Below, piece after piece: positions 1 to 8,294 of a DNA stretch of 8,693 bases. Location of the stretch: assembly GCA_964491375.1 (NCBI GenBank), contig CAZBGL010000274.1, forward strand, positions 1-8,693. Reading direction: 5' to 3'. The position numbers were made by a program, and so were the translations under genes. How positions within the stretch are numbered: position 1 is the stretch's first letter; every line of letters starts with the position of its first letter. A model generated the notes under the pieces. The model searched no databases, was not told the DNA's origin, and was given only the letters and a program-made list of their open reading frames with translations. This DNA is from CAZBGL01 sp964491375 (lineage in GTDB: Bacteria > Desulfobacterota > Deferrisomatia > Deferrisomatales > Deferrisomataceae).

Positions 1-194
1 ACGTCCTCGGGATCCACCACCTCCCTTTCGATGGTAAGGGAGACGAGCTCCTGCCGTCCGTTCACGACACACCGTACCATTCCCCCACCAGCCGAGGCCT
101 CCACCGTTCTCTGGGCCAGCTCCTCTTGGACCTGGGCCATCTTGCGCTGCATCTGCTGGGCCTGCCGGAGCAGGTTGCCGAGTCCCTTGGCCAT
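1..194 (-). CDS. ybaB: YbaB/EbfC nucleoid-associated protein, N-terminal part (C-terminus beyond left edge)
   Basis: The start codon is the ATG reading leftwards from 194, preceded by a strong SD (AAGGAGG, on the minus strand just right of the start). The visible 64 residues begin MAKGLGNLLRQAQQMQRKM and continue with a second helix rich in Gln/Glu (MAQVQEELAQRTVEASAGGG), then a strand containing V-x-C-x-V-N-G and a V-S-L-T-I motif. This is the typical opening of the YbaB/EbfC family: a long helical hairpin followed by a small beta sheet. Family members form dimers that bind DNA and are abundant nucleoid proteins. The gene lies downstream of dnaX on the same strand, its usual place, and recR would be expected next, outside the window. 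About 40 C-terminal residues are missing only because the window ends. Confidence 0.92.
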   Translation of the reverse strand, partial: MAKGLGNLLRQAQQMQRKMAQVQEELAQRTVEASAGGGMVRCVVNGRQELVSLTIEREVVDPED

Positions 195-408
195 GGCTCC
201 TCCTTACCCTGTAGTGCGGCTCGCGGCCAACAGCGTGCGGCCATCGGCCTGCGGCGGTTGCGGAAACGTGTCCCTGTCCACGATCGGCCCTGGAGCCAAT
301 CTCACCTCGCTGTGCATTACCCCTCGCGGGCCTCACCCCCCCGGAAAGGCGCCCCTGGGTTCCCACGCCCCCTGCTCCCGAGGGCGCGAAAAGGCCTCCG
401 GAGGGGTC
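195..408. other. dnaX-ybaB intergenic gap, no gene seen
   Basis: These 214 bp separate the dnaX stop from the ybaB start, longer than expected for a pair that is often tightly coupled. I find no convincing small gene, tRNA or sigma-70 promoter. On the minus strand a perfect 10-bp palindrome (CCTCCGGAGG, about 396-405) sits just after the dnaX stop and is followed by CCTTTTCG. That could be a weak termination or processing signal, but there is no proper U-tract. The rest is GC-rich sequence with G runs. Confidence 0.4.
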
Positions 409-2058
409 TCACGGTTTGAGCACGCGCACCGTCTCCACGGTGCCGTCGAACATCTCCAGGGCATCCTTGATCAGGGGATGCTCCAGCGCCTCCCGACGCA
501 GACGCCGCCCGCGGTCGGTGGGCTTGCCGCCGCCTCCTCTGGGCTCCAGAGCCCGGACCTCCACGGTCACCCGCCGGCCGGCGTCCTCCCCGAGGACCTC
601 CTCCAGAATCTGCTGTTTCTCGCGCACGAAGAACAGTTGCTCCGGGGCCACCTCCACGAGCGCGCGGCCCGTGTCGGGCTCCCACCTTGCTAGGCGCGCG
701 TGCTCCTTCAGCACGGACCACACCGCACGGTTCCGCTCCCGCACCGCTTCGAGCGCCCGGTCCCATGCGCCCGGGGACCCACCCGAAACCGCCGGAGCGC
801 CCGACGAGGAGGCAGGGGCACGCTCCCCGGTCCCTTCTTCCGGGTCGGAAGAGGTCCCCGGGGCCCGCCGCCGGTTGCCTACGGCCCGAGCCGTCCCCGC
901 TGGCCCTCCCGCTCGGGGGACCGGGCGCACACCGGCTTCCTTCACGATTTCGGCCACCCGCACGAGCGGCGGCAACCGGGCCGCCTTCAAAAGGGTCATC
1001 TCCAGGACGAGGTCCGGCCGCAGGCTCCTGCGCATGCTCTCCAGCCCCTGGGCCAGCATCTCGAACCGGGCGTGAACCTCCTCCCAGGAAACGTCTTGGA
1101 GCACTCCTCTGGCCTCTGCGGCTTCCTCGGGGGCCAGGTCCACCAGGTCCTCCCCCTGCTCCCCCACGGCAGCCAGCACACACAGGTCCCGGAAGACCTC
1201 CAGCAGGTCCTGGGAAAGGCGCACCGGATCGGCCCCGTGCTTCCAGGCCGTACCCAACCCCTCGAGCACCGCCCTGGGCGCCCCTTGGATTACGTCCCTC
1301 GCCAGCCCCAGCAGGAGTTGCCGGTCCATGGTTCCGAGAACGTCCCGGACCCCTTCCAGTGTGACCTCCCCCCCCGTGTAGGACATCACCTGGTCCAACA
1401 GGCTCTGTGCATCCCGCACGCTGCCCTCGGCCTCCCGGGCGATCGCGAGCAATCCCCGGGGATCCGCATCCACCCCCTCCGAGCTCACTAGGCGGTCCAG
1501 GATCTCCACCAGTTCCTTCCGGGAGAGGCGCCGGAACTCGTATTGCTGGCAACGGCTCCGGATCGTCGGGGGGACCTTGTGGGGATCGGTGGTGGCGAAA
1601 ACGAACACGACGTGCGGAGGCGGTTCCTCTAGGGTCTTCAGGAGGGCATTGAAGGCGGCCGTGGACAGCATGTGAACCTCGTCCACGATGTACACCCGGT
1701 ACGTTCCCCGAACCGGAGGGTACCGCACGGCCTCCCGCAGACGCCGAACGTCGTCCACACCGGTGTTGGACGCCCCGTCGATCTCGAGCACGTCGGGGTG
1801 GGTGCCCGCAGCGATCTCCCCGCAGGAAGGGCAGGCATTGCACGGCTCGGGGACAGGCCCTTGTTCGCAGTTGAGCGCTTTGGCGAGAATGCGGGCGGCC
1901 GACGTTTTTCCAACCCCCCGGATCCCGGAAAACAGATAGGCATGGGCCACCCTGCCCGACCGCAGCGCGTTGGTCAGGGCCCGCACCACGTGCTCCTGAC
2001 CCCTGAGTTCCTCGAACCGCTGGGGCCGCCACCGGCGCGCGAGGACCTGATAGGACAT
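409..2058 (-). CDS. dnaX: DNA polymerase III subunit gamma/tau (clamp-loader ATPase)
   Basis: This is the AAA+ ATPase of the replicative clamp loader, which loads the beta clamp and, through its C-terminal part, ties the polymerases to the helicase. The 549 residues start MSYQVLARRWRPQRFEEL, as is typical. Visible motifs are Walker A GIRGVGKT (45-52), a zinc-binding set C64-C73-C76-C79, Walker B with DEVH (126-129), and the clamp-loader SRC motif with its arginine finger (168-170). The AAA+ and collar domains run to about 365. A low-complexity Pro/Gly/Ala/Ser linker (about 375-430) then leads to a tau-type C-terminal domain ending in the usual acidic/hydrophobic tail (EMFDGTVETVRVLKP). Length is close to the Bacillus protein. 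I found no A-rich slippery heptamer like that of E. coli dnaX, so only the full-length form is expected. The SD is weak (GGGA about 8 nt upstream). The gene begins 34 nt after the SRP RNA gene. Confidence 0.97.
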   Translation of the reverse strand: MSYQVLARRWRPQRFEELRGQEHVVRALTNALRSGRVAHAYLFSGIRGVGKTSAARILAKALNCEQGPVPEPCNACPSCGEIAAGTHPDVLEIDGASNTGVDDVRRLREAVRYPPVRGTYRVYIVDEVHMLSTAAFNALLKTLEEPPPHVVFVFATTDPHKVPPTIRSRCQQYEFRRLSRKELVEILDRLVSSEGVDADPRGLLAIAREAEGSVRDAQSLLDQVMSYTGGEVTLEGVRDVLGTMDRQLLLGLARDVIQGAPRAVLEGLGTAWKHGADPVRLSQDLLEVFRDLCVLAAVGEQGEDLVDLAPEEAAEARGVLQDVSWEEVHARFEMLAQGLESMRRSLRPDLVLEMTLLKAARLPPLVRVAEIVKEAGVRPVPRAGGPAGTARAVGNRRRAPGTSSDPEEGTGERAPASSSGAPAVSGGSPGAWDRALEAVRERNRAVWSVLKEHARLARWEPDTGRALVEVAPEQLFFVREKQQILEEVLGEDAGRRVTVEVRALEPRGGGGKPTDRGRRLRREALEHPLIKDALEMFDGTVETVRVLKP

Positions 2059-2092
2059 GCCGTATTCCCAAGAGGGATGACGGACCGGAAAA

Positions 2093-2228
2093 CGGCAGCG
2101 GGCACCAGGGATGACTCGGCGACCTGCGGCACCCGAAGACCCCGACTACCGCTGCTTCCTTCCGGACCTGACGGGGTTCACCGGGGCTTCGTCGCGCAGG
2201 GCCCAGTCATCCCTGCTGCCCGCTGCCG
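2093..2228 (-). ncRNA. ffs: Signal recognition particle RNA (4.5S-type)
   Basis: The minus strand carries the nearly invariant SRP domain IV core (GTCAGGTCCGGAAGGAAGC, within about 2150-2173), including the GGAA tetraloop that binds Ffh. The flanks form one long hairpin: 2093-2116 and 2205-2228 are inverted repeats of 24 bp with a single mismatch, and inner segments also pair (GAAGCCCC with GGGGTCTTC). The RNA is about 136 nt as drawn; exact ends are inferred from the terminal stem. With Ffh it targets membrane and secreted proteins to the translocon. The stem is followed at once by TTTT (2089-2092), which could act as a partial terminator or processing point before dnaX. Position upstream of dnaX and downstream of tadA matches the known arrangement in other bacteria. 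Confidence 0.94.
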
Positions 2229-2251
2229 CGGACCGTGACGGTTCAGGAGAA

Positions 2252-2341
2252 TGGCGGAGAGGGAGGGATTCGAACCCCCGGTACCCGAAAGGGTACAGTT
2301 GATTTCGAGTCAACCGCCTTCGACCACTCGGCCACCTCTCC
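2252..2341 (-). tRNA. tRNA-Ser(CGA), CCA end encoded
   Basis: The minus strand folds as a class II tRNA of 90 nt. The acceptor GGAGAGG (2341-2335) pairs with CCTCTCC near the 3' end, followed by discriminator G and an encoded CCA (2254-2252). The anticodon stem GTTGA/TCAAC holds loop CTCGAAA, giving anticodon CGA, which reads UCG. A long variable arm (GTACCC-TTTC-GGGTAC) identifies it as serine. The T-loop TTCGAAT is normal. It lies 39 nt after tadA and 23 nt before ffs, so it is probably processed from a shared transcript. Confidence 0.97.
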
Positions 2342-2380
2342 GCCGCAAGGAACTTCAGAGGCTGTCCCCCAAGGCCGCTC

Positions 2381-2851
2381 CTAACGACGGATACCGAAAA
2401 AACGTCGCAGCAACTCGGCCGCCTCGGCCTCCCGAACCCCTCGTACCACCCGCATGGAGTGGTTCAACCGGGGATCGTCGGACAGATCGTACAGACTGCC
2501 GGCCGCGCCGGCCCTGGGATCGCTGGCCCCGTAGACGAGCACCGGGACCCGGGCCTGCAGAGCCGCACCCATGCACATGGGGCAGGGCTCCAGAGTGGCC
2601 ACCAGCACAGCGCGGTCCAGACGCCACCGTCCCACGGCCCGAGCCGCCTGCCGAAGGGCGATGCATTCCGCGTGGGCCAACGGATCCTGGAGGGTCTCCC
2701 GGAGATTGTGCCCCCGGGCCACCACCCGGCCGTCCCAGAGCACCACCGCGCCCACCGGCACCTCGCCCCGCACCAAGGCCCGTCGGGCCTCCTTCAGGGC
2801 GAGCTCCATGGCGCCGTCCCACGCTGAACCATCACGATAACACGTCGTCAT
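2381..2851 (-). CDS. tadA: tRNA-specific adenosine deaminase (A34 to I34)
   Basis: This is a 156-residue zinc deaminase of the cytidine/deoxycytidylate deaminase superfamily. TadA converts A34 to inosine in tRNA-Arg(ACG) so that it can read CGU, CGC and CGA. The catalytic set is complete: H60-A-E62 provides a zinc ligand and the proton-shuttle glutamate, and P89-C90-P-M-C93 gives the other two zinc ligands. The N-terminal helix (MELALKEARRAL), VPVGAVV (31-37), GHN (47-49) and the C-terminal helix ending in RRFFGIRR match TadA. An ATG at 2851 gives the usual short N-terminus before the first helix; a second ATG at 2809 would trim 14 residues. No good SD is adjacent to 2851 (GGAGG is about 20 nt away), so the start is less certain than the identity. 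The frame stays open further upstream to 3151, but that part looks like antisense of the divergent gene. Confidence 0.94.
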   Translation of the reverse strand: MTTCYRDGSAWDGAMELALKEARRALVRGEVPVGAVVLWDGRVVARGHNLRETLQDPLAHAECIALRQAARAVGRWRLDRAVLVATLEPCPMCMGAALQARVPVLVYGASDPRAGAAGSLYDLSDDPRLNHSMRVVRGVREAEAAELLRRFFGIRR

Positions 2852-2922
2852 GACGGTTGCAATTCCACTGCCGCCTCCAAGATACAACACACTAACACTC
2901 CCACGGCCCCACCTCAATCGTG

Positions 2923-2974
2923 GGCACACCTCGTGCATATCACGCAGCACGAGACACCATCTAGGAGGTGTGCC
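2923..2974 (+). promoter_or_regulatory. Inverted repeat enclosing the SD of the next gene
   Basis: GGCACACCTC (2923-2932) and GAGGTGTGCC (2965-2974) are perfect 10-bp inverted repeats, and the second ends at the base before the ATG at 2975. The SD AGGAGG (2963-2968) lies partly inside the right arm. A nested 7-bp dyad, CTCGTGC (2930-2936) and GCACGAG (2947-2953), shares three bases with the outer left arm. In mRNA the outer stem would hide the SD. On DNA it could be an operator. Function is inferred from structure only. Confidence 0.55.
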
Positions 2975-3373
2975 ATGGGCAAACGGGATGTCCCCGCGCC
3001 CGACGACCGCCAGGGCGACCCGCGTGACCCGCAGGTCGCCGCGCTCATGGAGGATCTGGCGGCCCTCGGGTTCGAGGTCCGCGTGGAACCGAACCGGATA
3101 CGAATCCGCAACCGCGGGCACGGTTTCGTCGCCACGGTGCACCTGAGCCACCCGGACGACCTGGGCGAACGGCGGCGTCTGTTCCGGGAACTACGCCGCA
3201 CCCTGGGGGGGTTCACGGACCGGCACCTCCCTTGGCTGTTCTCCGCAAGTCCCGCGGTCACCGAACCCTACCGTCTGCTCCGGGCGCTGATCGAGCGCTG
3301 CCAGGAACTCCGCGCAAGGCGCCCAACCCATTCCGCGGGGGCGTCCGTCTCCCCTTTCCGTACCGGCCCCTGA
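2975..3373 (+). CDS. Hypothetical protein, 132 aa, basic, function unknown
   Basis: I do not recognise this protein. The ATG at 2975 is chosen because AGGAGG sits 6 nt upstream; a GTG at 2933 would add 14 residues but has no SD. The first 20 residues are polar and charged (MGKRDVPAPDDRQGDPRDP), suggesting a flexible start. Residues about 20-60 look like a small alpha/beta unit: a helix (VAALMEDLAALGF), a strand (EVRVE), R-I-R-I-R-N-R-G, then a strand (FVATVHL). Next come an Arg-rich helix (GERRRLFRELRRTL) and another helix (EPYRLLRALIERCQELRAR), and the tail is low in structure. There is no signal peptide, membrane segment or cysteine cluster. It is transcribed away from tadA and is separated from the downstream kinase gene by dyads, so it may be monocistronic. 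High Arg content suggests nucleic-acid or phosphate binding, as inference only. Confidence 0.75.
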   Translation: MGKRDVPAPDDRQGDPRDPQVAALMEDLAALGFEVRVEPNRIRIRNRGHGFVATVHLSHPDDLGERRRLFRELRRTLGGFTDRHLPWLFSASPAVTEPYRLLRALIERCQELRARRPTHSAGASVSPFRTGP

Positions 3374-3374
3374 G

Positions 3375-3416
3375 CCGAGGCGCCTCGGGGCCTGCGAACG
3401 GCGGATATCGTTCGCA
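3375..3416 (+). terminator. Two dyads after the hypothetical gene, possible terminator or operator
   Basis: Immediately after the stop at 3371-3373 there is a perfect 14-bp palindrome CCGAGGCGCCTCGG (3375-3388). A hairpin follows with arms TGCGAACG (3393-3400) and CGTTCGCA (3409-3416) and an 8-nt loop. No U-tract follows directly (the first T-rich stretch is about 3429-3439), so a classical intrinsic terminator is not clear. The second dyad could instead be a binding site upstream of the kinase gene. Confidence 0.35.
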
Positions 3417-3435
3417 CGGGTCCTGCACTTTGTCC

Positions 3436-3464
3436 TTTTCCCGGGGGCTCGAGGGCGTTACATT
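3436..3464 (+). promoter_or_regulatory. Weak sigma-70-like promoter candidate for the histidine kinase
   Basis: TTTTCC (3436-3441) and TACATT (3459-3464) are separated by 17 bp. The matches to consensus are only partial (about 3/6 and 4/6). A start near 3470 would leave a short leader to the preferred GTG at 3489, which has its own SD. This is suggestive only. Confidence 0.25.
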
Positions 3465-3488
3465 GGGGTGCGCCCTGCGGAGTGCCCG

Positions 3489-5869
<2,381 letters not shown>

Positions 5870-5873
<4 letters not shown>

Positions 5874-5898
5874 CCCGGTCCTCCCCCACCCGTATGAT
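5870..5898 (+). promoter_or_regulatory. Sigma-70-type promoter for the UDP-xylose synthase gene
   Basis: TTGACC (5870-5875) and TATGAT (5893-5898) are spaced exactly 17 bp apart, each matching consensus at five of six positions. The -35 overlaps the TGA stop of the kinase gene (5871-5873). The predicted start near 5905 leaves about 40 nt of leader before the ATG at 5947. A hairpin dyad, CCGGCC (5853-5858) and GGCCGG (5864-5869), abuts the -35. Confidence 0.7.
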
Positions 5899-5946
5899 CC
5901 GGCTCTCCCTATACGAGCCCTTTCGCACCGAGCACCGGACCGATCG

Positions 5947-7008
5947 ATGCGCATCGACGAGAACCGCCTGATCTACAACCCCGAGATCCGTTCCTCCCAC
6001 CGGGTGCTCGTGACCGGGGGGGCGGGCTTCCTGGGCTCGCATCTGTGCGAGGCGCTCTTGCGCCGGGGCAAGGAGGTCCTGTGCCTCGACAACTTCTTCA
6101 CGGGCCGCAAGGAGAACATCGCCCACATGTTCTCGGATCCCCGGTTCGAGGTGATGCGGCACGACATCACCCACCCGGTGTTCGTGGAGGTGGACCAGAT
6201 CTACAACCTGGCCTGTCCCGCCTCGCCGGTCCACTATCAGTACAACCCGGTGAAGACCATCAAGACGAACGTCCTGGGGGCGATCCACACGTTGGGCCTC
6301 GCCAAGCGGGTGAAGGCCCGGATCCTCCAGGCGTCCACGAGCGAGGTGTACGGCAACCCCACGGTGCACCCCCAACCGGAAACGTACTGGGGGCACGTCA
6401 ACCCCGTGGGCGTGCGCAGTTGCTACGACGAGGGCAAAAGGGCGGCGGAGTGCCTGTTCATGGACTACCACCGCCAGAACGGGGTGGACATCCGGATCGT
6501 CCGGATCTTCAACACCTACGGGCCCCGCATGCTTCCCAACGACGGGCGGGTGGTGTCCAACTTCATCGTCCAGGCCCTCAGGGGGGAAGCCCTCACGGTA
6601 TACGGGGACGGCTCCCAGACCCGCAGTTTCTGCTACGTGGACGACCTCGTGGAGGGCATGGTCCGGATGATGGAGCAGGACGGCTTCCTCGGGCCGGTCA
6701 ATCTGGGCAACCCCGAGGAGCACACCATCCTGGAGCTGGCCGAGACGGTGCGGGAACTCACCGGGGCCCGGGTCGACATCCGCTTTTTGCCCCTCCCGGC
6801 TGACGATCCGGTACGCCGCCGCCCGGACATCGGCCTGGCGAAGGAGAAGCTGGGCTGGCAGCCCACCACGCCCCTGAGGGAGGGGCTGAAGAAGACGATC
6901 GACTACTTCGAGGAGCTCCTCCGCGGCGGGGGGTATCCTCATGAGGCGCCAGGGGGTCTTTCCAGGCCCCCGCAGGACCGAGCACCAGGCGGGGGCAAGA
7001 CCGCGTGA
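5947..7008 (+). CDS. uxs: UDP-glucuronate decarboxylase (UDP-xylose synthase), extended SDR
   Basis: The enzyme converts UDP-glucuronic acid to UDP-xylose and CO2 with a recycled NAD+, in the cytoplasm, feeding surface polysaccharide or glycan synthesis. The 353-residue protein has the NAD-binding TGGAGFLGS (23-31), acidic D48 in the LDNFFTG segment, and the UXS hallmark NLACPASPVHY (88-97). The active-site ASTSEVYG (129-136) and Y160-x3-K164 in YDEGKR are present, as are RIFNTYGPRM (187-195) and the C-terminal DDPVRRRPDI (286-295). The NLACPAS and DDPxxRxPDI features separate it from dTDP-glucose dehydratases and GalE. ATG 5947 is the first in-frame start; the SD is weak (GGA 7 nt upstream). 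After about residue 326 there is a Pro/Gly-rich tail (GGGYPHEAPGGLSRPPQ and on) beyond the usual family end. It has its own promoter and is followed by galE after 232 bp. Confidence 0.95.
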   Translation: MRIDENRLIYNPEIRSSHRVLVTGGAGFLGSHLCEALLRRGKEVLCLDNFFTGRKENIAHMFSDPRFEVMRHDITHPVFVEVDQIYNLACPASPVHYQYNPVKTIKTNVLGAIHTLGLAKRVKARILQASTSEVYGNPTVHPQPETYWGHVNPVGVRSCYDEGKRAAECLFMDYHRQNGVDIRIVRIFNTYGPRMLPNDGRVVSNFIVQALRGEALTVYGDGSQTRSFCYVDDLVEGMVRMMEQDGFLGPVNLGNPEEHTILELAETVRELTGARVDIRFLPLPADDPVRRRPDIGLAKEKLGWQPTTPLREGLKKTIDYFEELLRGGGYPHEAPGGLSRPPQDRAPGGGKTA

Positions 7009-7078
7009 CACCCGACGCGGGAGGGGCCTTCCAGCCGCGACCGCGACCGGGAGACCGATCCCGCATCCGCCGTGGGCC

Positions 7079-7141
7079 GATGACCGTTAGCGGATACCTG
7101 ATACCCGATAGCCATCAGCAGATACCTGTCAGCCGTTGGCC
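7079..7141 (+). repeat. Degenerate heptanucleotide tandem repeat (about nine 7-bp units)
   Basis: From 7079 the sequence falls into a 7-bp register: GATGACC, GTTAGCG, GATACCT, GATACCC, then GATAGCC, ATCAGCA, GATACCT, then GTCAGCC and GTTGGCC. The rough consensus is GATASCC (S = C or G). GATACCT occurs twice exactly (7093-7099 and 7121-7127). The period of 7 is not codon-like, and the tract lies wholly in the gap between uxs and galE. It resembles the short tandemly repeated repetitive (STRR-type) heptamer tracts known in some bacterial intergenic regions. That comparison is from memory. Confidence 0.6.
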
Positions 7142-7160
7142 CCAGCCGCCCGGCGGGTGC

Positions 7161-7189
7161 TGCAACACCAGGAGAGCGCGCAATATCAT
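7161..7189 (+). promoter_or_regulatory. Candidate galE promoter with overlapping palindrome
   Basis: TATCAT (7184-7189) matches the -10 consensus at five of six positions. A poor -35, TGCAAC (7161-7166), sits 17 bp upstream. GGTGCTGCAACACC (7156-7169) is a near-perfect palindrome (one mismatched pair) covering the -35, so repressor or activator control is possible. A start near 7196 gives a leader of about 45 nt. Confidence 0.4.
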
Positions 7190-7240
7190 AATGGCGTGAC
7201 CGCCCTGAGCCTTCAGCCGAGTCACCGAAAAGGGAGTCCC

Positions 7241-8221
7241 ATGCCCGAAGCCGTCCTCGTTGCCGGGGGTGCCGGATACATCGGATCCCACACGGCCAAG
7301 CTGCTCCACCTTCGGGGCTACCACCCCGTGGTGGTGGACAGCCTGGTGCGCGGCCACCGGTGGGCCGCCCGGTGGGGCACCTTTGTCCAGGCGGATCTCG
7401 CCGACAAGGAGACCGTCAAACGGGTGCTCGTGGAGCATCGGATCCGGGCCGTCATGCACTTCGCCGCGTTCGCGTATGTGGCCGAGTCGGTCCGTGACCC
7501 GGCGGCGTACTATCGCAACAACGTGGCCACCACCCTGGCCCTGCTGGAGGCCATGGTGGAGGTGGAGAGCGAGTTCTTCATCTTTTCCTCCACCTGCGCC
7601 ACCTACGGGGAGCCCGAGGTGGTGCCGATCCCCGAGCACCACCCCCAGCGCCCGATCAACCCCTACGGCCGCACCAAGCTGGCCGTGGAGCAGATGCTCG
7701 CCGACTTCGAGACCGCCTATGGGCTTCGGCACGTGAACCTGCGCTACTTCAACGCGGCCGGCGCCGACCCGGAGGGCGAACTCGGCGAGGCCCACGACCC
7801 CGAGACCCACCTCATCCCCCTGGTGATCGAGGTGGCCCTGGGCCAAAGGCCCCACATCGCCATCTTCGGAACCGACTACCCCACGCCGGACGGCACGTGC
7901 ATCCGGGACTACATCCACGTGACCGATCTCGCCGAGGCGCACGTGCTCGCCCTGGAGCATCTCCTGGAGGGGGGGAAGAGTCGGTCCTACAACTTGGGCA
8001 ACGGTCAGGGGTACTCCGTGCGCGAGGTGATCGACACGGTGCGCCGGGTCACCGGCCGGCCGGTCCCCGAACTGGAGGCGGGCCGGCGATGGGGTGACCC
8101 GGCCGTACTGGTGGGTTCGAGCGAAAGGATACGGAGCGAACTCGGATGGGAGCCCCGGTTCGCCGACCTCGGAACGATCGTCGAAACGGCATGGCGCTGG
8201 CACCGCTCCCGGGCCGGCTGA
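7241..8221 (+). CDS. galE: UDP-glucose 4-epimerase
   Basis: The enzyme interconverts UDP-glucose and UDP-galactose using tightly bound NAD+, in the cytoplasm, serving the Leloir pathway and galactose-containing surface polysaccharides. The 326 residues show the NAD-binding GGAGYIGSH (9-17), acidic D33 at the end of beta-2, and HFAA (73-76). The active site has FSSTCATYG (115-123), where T118 takes the place of the catalytic Ser of E. coli GalE, and Y142-x3-K146 in NPYGRTK. The GalE-typical LRYFNAAGADPEGELGE (167-183) and RDYIHVTDLA (222-231) are also present. The ATG at 7241 is chosen for the SD AGGGAG 5 nt upstream; the frame is open back to 7136 but that part crosses the promoter region. 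Length is normal. Together with the upstream UDP-xylose synthase it points to nucleotide-sugar supply. Epimerisation of N-acetylated sugars cannot be excluded from sequence alone. Confidence 0.95.
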   Translation: MPEAVLVAGGAGYIGSHTAKLLHLRGYHPVVVDSLVRGHRWAARWGTFVQADLADKETVKRVLVEHRIRAVMHFAAFAYVAESVRDPAAYYRNNVATTLALLEAMVEVESEFFIFSSTCATYGEPEVVPIPEHHPQRPINPYGRTKLAVEQMLADFETAYGLRHVNLRYFNAAGADPEGELGEAHDPETHLIPLVIEVALGQRPHIAIFGTDYPTPDGTCIRDYIHVTDLAEAHVLALEHLLEGGKSRSYNLGNGQGYSVREVIDTVRRVTGRPVPELEAGRRWGDPAVLVGSSERIRSELGWEPRFADLGTIVETAWRWHRSRAG

Positions 8222-8234
8222 ACCGTTCAACGGT
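8222..8234 (+). repeat. Short palindrome after galE stop
   Basis: ACCGTT-C-AACGGT is a perfect 6-bp inverted repeat around one base, starting directly after the galE stop. It is too short, with too small a loop and no U-tract, for a terminator. It could be a protein-binding site between galE and the small gene downstream. Confidence 0.3.
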
Positions 8235-8294
8235 CCCCTCCCGGGTGCCGATCCAATAGGATAGGAGGATCCCTTCGCCCAGGGAGGTCAGGCC

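Noticed and set aside
1895..1925. A-rich run in dnaX as a programmed frameshift site
   Set aside because: The only A5 run encodes the Walker A lysine and threonine near the N-terminus. Frameshifting there would destroy the ATPase, and no slippery heptamer exists at the gamma/tau boundary.
317..2071. Long minus-strand open frame (584 codons) overlapping dnaX
   Set aside because: It is the out-of-frame shadow of dnaX, rich in Gly, Pro and Arg, with no family pattern, while the dnaX frame carries all clamp-loader motifs.
2852..3151. N-terminal extension of tadA by about 100 residues (same frame open to 3151)
   Set aside because: TadA proteins start shortly before the first helix, and the extension is antisense to the divergent gene and its leader.
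3393..3416. LexA-type SOS box (CGAAC...GTTCG)
   Set aside because: The half sites are 10 bp apart rather than the 4 bp needed for the Gram-positive-type box.
5895..5971. Possible short leader peptide ahead of uxs
   Set aside because: Its ATG is part of the predicted -10 element, so the codon would lie upstream of the transcription start.
6941..7088. Small plus-strand frame starting within the uxs 3' end and crossing the gap
   Set aside because: It has no SD, is Arg/Pro-rich and runs into the heptad repeat; it is not protein-like.
7115..8230. 371-codon minus-strand open frame opposite galE
   Set aside because: It mirrors galE throughout and shows no recognisable domain.
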